Shown in pieces: positions 63,309 to 64,000 of a DNA stretch of 64,000 bases (position 1 is the first letter of the stretch; the number at the start of each line of letters is the position of its first letter). The translations under genes were made by a program, and so were the position numbers. Under the pieces are notes generated by a model that did not search any database, was not told the DNA's origin, and was given only the letters and a program-made list of their open reading frames with translations. This stretch comes from Sinohyriopsis cumingii (lineage: Eukaryota > Mollusca > Bivalvia > Unionida > Unionidae). The stretch spans positions 87,943,011 through 88,007,010 of the forward strand of contig CM068832.1 of the NCBI GenBank assembly GCA_028554795.2. The letters run 5' to 3'.

Positions 63309-64000
63309 TTGATGGTGAAGCAAAAGTATGAAAACAATAGTTCAAACAGCTCAATGACATTTCTATACACATTCATATAAGACATAGGCTAGTACCTCAT
63401 CAAATTGTTTTTCACAAGTGAGACTAAGTATATTTGTTACTTATACAGTCCAGAACTATCTCACAGATTATTGGAAAAATTAAGGTTTGCTATAAAGGAA
63501 AGAATAGCCTCACAGTTTATCCATAGAAACGCATACATGTGGGCGGCATTTATGAACTATACTAGTCTGATGTAGGAAAACAAATGTGTGCTGAACAGTT
63601 TTGGTCAAATATTGAAAGTTCTTTAAGAATAAAATGTATGAAATCTTCAAAAAATAGCACAAGTTGGCTTTGAATGGGGACTTTTGATAACTACAGCATT
63701 GATAGATATAGACTTGTGTTACCTGATGCCTTTATGTATGTGCTGTTACCTCCTAGATTGGAATGCATGCAACAAAATAAGTTATGGAAACATAATATAG
63801 TTGATTTTGGCCAAATATTGGCTATTTTACCTGCAAAAGATGAAAAATCATGTGTACAAAAACAGCTATCTTGTTCTTGTAAGGCATGCCATAAACCAGG
63901 ATAGAGAACACTCTAAGTACACTTGTAGAGAGATCACTTGTACCATGTGGGATGTTCTGGCATGAGTAATTTTTAGGTAATATATTAAGGATATGGTATT
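63309..64000 (+). repeat. Unit L17 (partial, 692 bp)
   Basis: Long-type unit cut by the window end. Empty element site, stopped ORF copy at 63584-63904 with a private CAGCATTGATAG near 63695. Confidence 0.93.

Larger units (their letters stand above)
1..64000. repeat. Macrosatellite tandem array spanning the whole window
   Basis: Thirty complete head-to-tail units and one partial unit fill the window with no unique sequence between them, and the array runs off both ends. All units share a roughly 1.07-kb backbone. They differ by presence or absence of a 465-bp inverted-repeat element and of a 1,367-bp block, giving S, L and F architectures. Units of one class differ by few substitutions, which implies recent amplification or strong homogenisation. 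The repeat family and host species are not recognised. Confidence 0.98.

Noticed and set aside
1..64000. rDNA, histone or snRNA gene array
   Set aside because: No conserved rRNA, histone or snRNA sequence is visible in any unit, and the units are A+T-rich with no conserved gene.

Overview
The whole window is one tandem-repeat array (a macrosatellite) in an A+T-rich eukaryotic nuclear genome. No rRNA, tRNA, CRISPR or prokaryotic operon is present. Consensus GT-AG splice signals, a consensus nuclear-receptor half-site pair (DR1) in every unit and a TA-flanked inverted-repeat element point to a metazoan. I cannot name the species or match the repeat to a described family.

Units are phased here on the first bases of the window (TTGATGGTGAAG). 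There are 30 complete units and one partial unit, all head to tail. They come in three architectures. S units (about 1,537 bp) carry a 465-bp inverted-repeat element but lack a 1,367-bp block. L units (about 2,436-2,442 bp) carry the block but have an empty element site. F units (about 2,903 bp) carry both. Layout: S1-S11 (1-16927), F1 (16928-19831), S12, a junction unit (19832-21371), L1-L14 (21372-55531), F2 (55532-58433), L15-L16 (58434-63308) and the start of L17 (63309-64000). The simplest history is an L-like unit, then element insertion at a TA to give F, then deletion between imperfect direct repeats to give S.

Higher-order structure is visible. The S region has a roughly 6.15-kb four-unit period with disruptions. 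L5-L14 alternate as a roughly 4.88-kb dimer. L1-L4 are near-identical 2,442-bp monomers. The stretch 44.2-49.5 kb carries dozens of single-base indels not seen elsewhere and looks like poorly polished consensus.

No gene is established. Each L or F unit contains gene-like pieces: a 106-codon ORF (open in F1, L14, F2 and L15; stopped at codon 30 in the other L copies) and an exon-like 115-bp block followed by a good 90-nt mini-intron. In MITE-free units a TATA-like site lies about 90 bp before the ORF. The units may be remnants of an amplified gene or a source of non-coding RNA. The sequence alone does not decide this.
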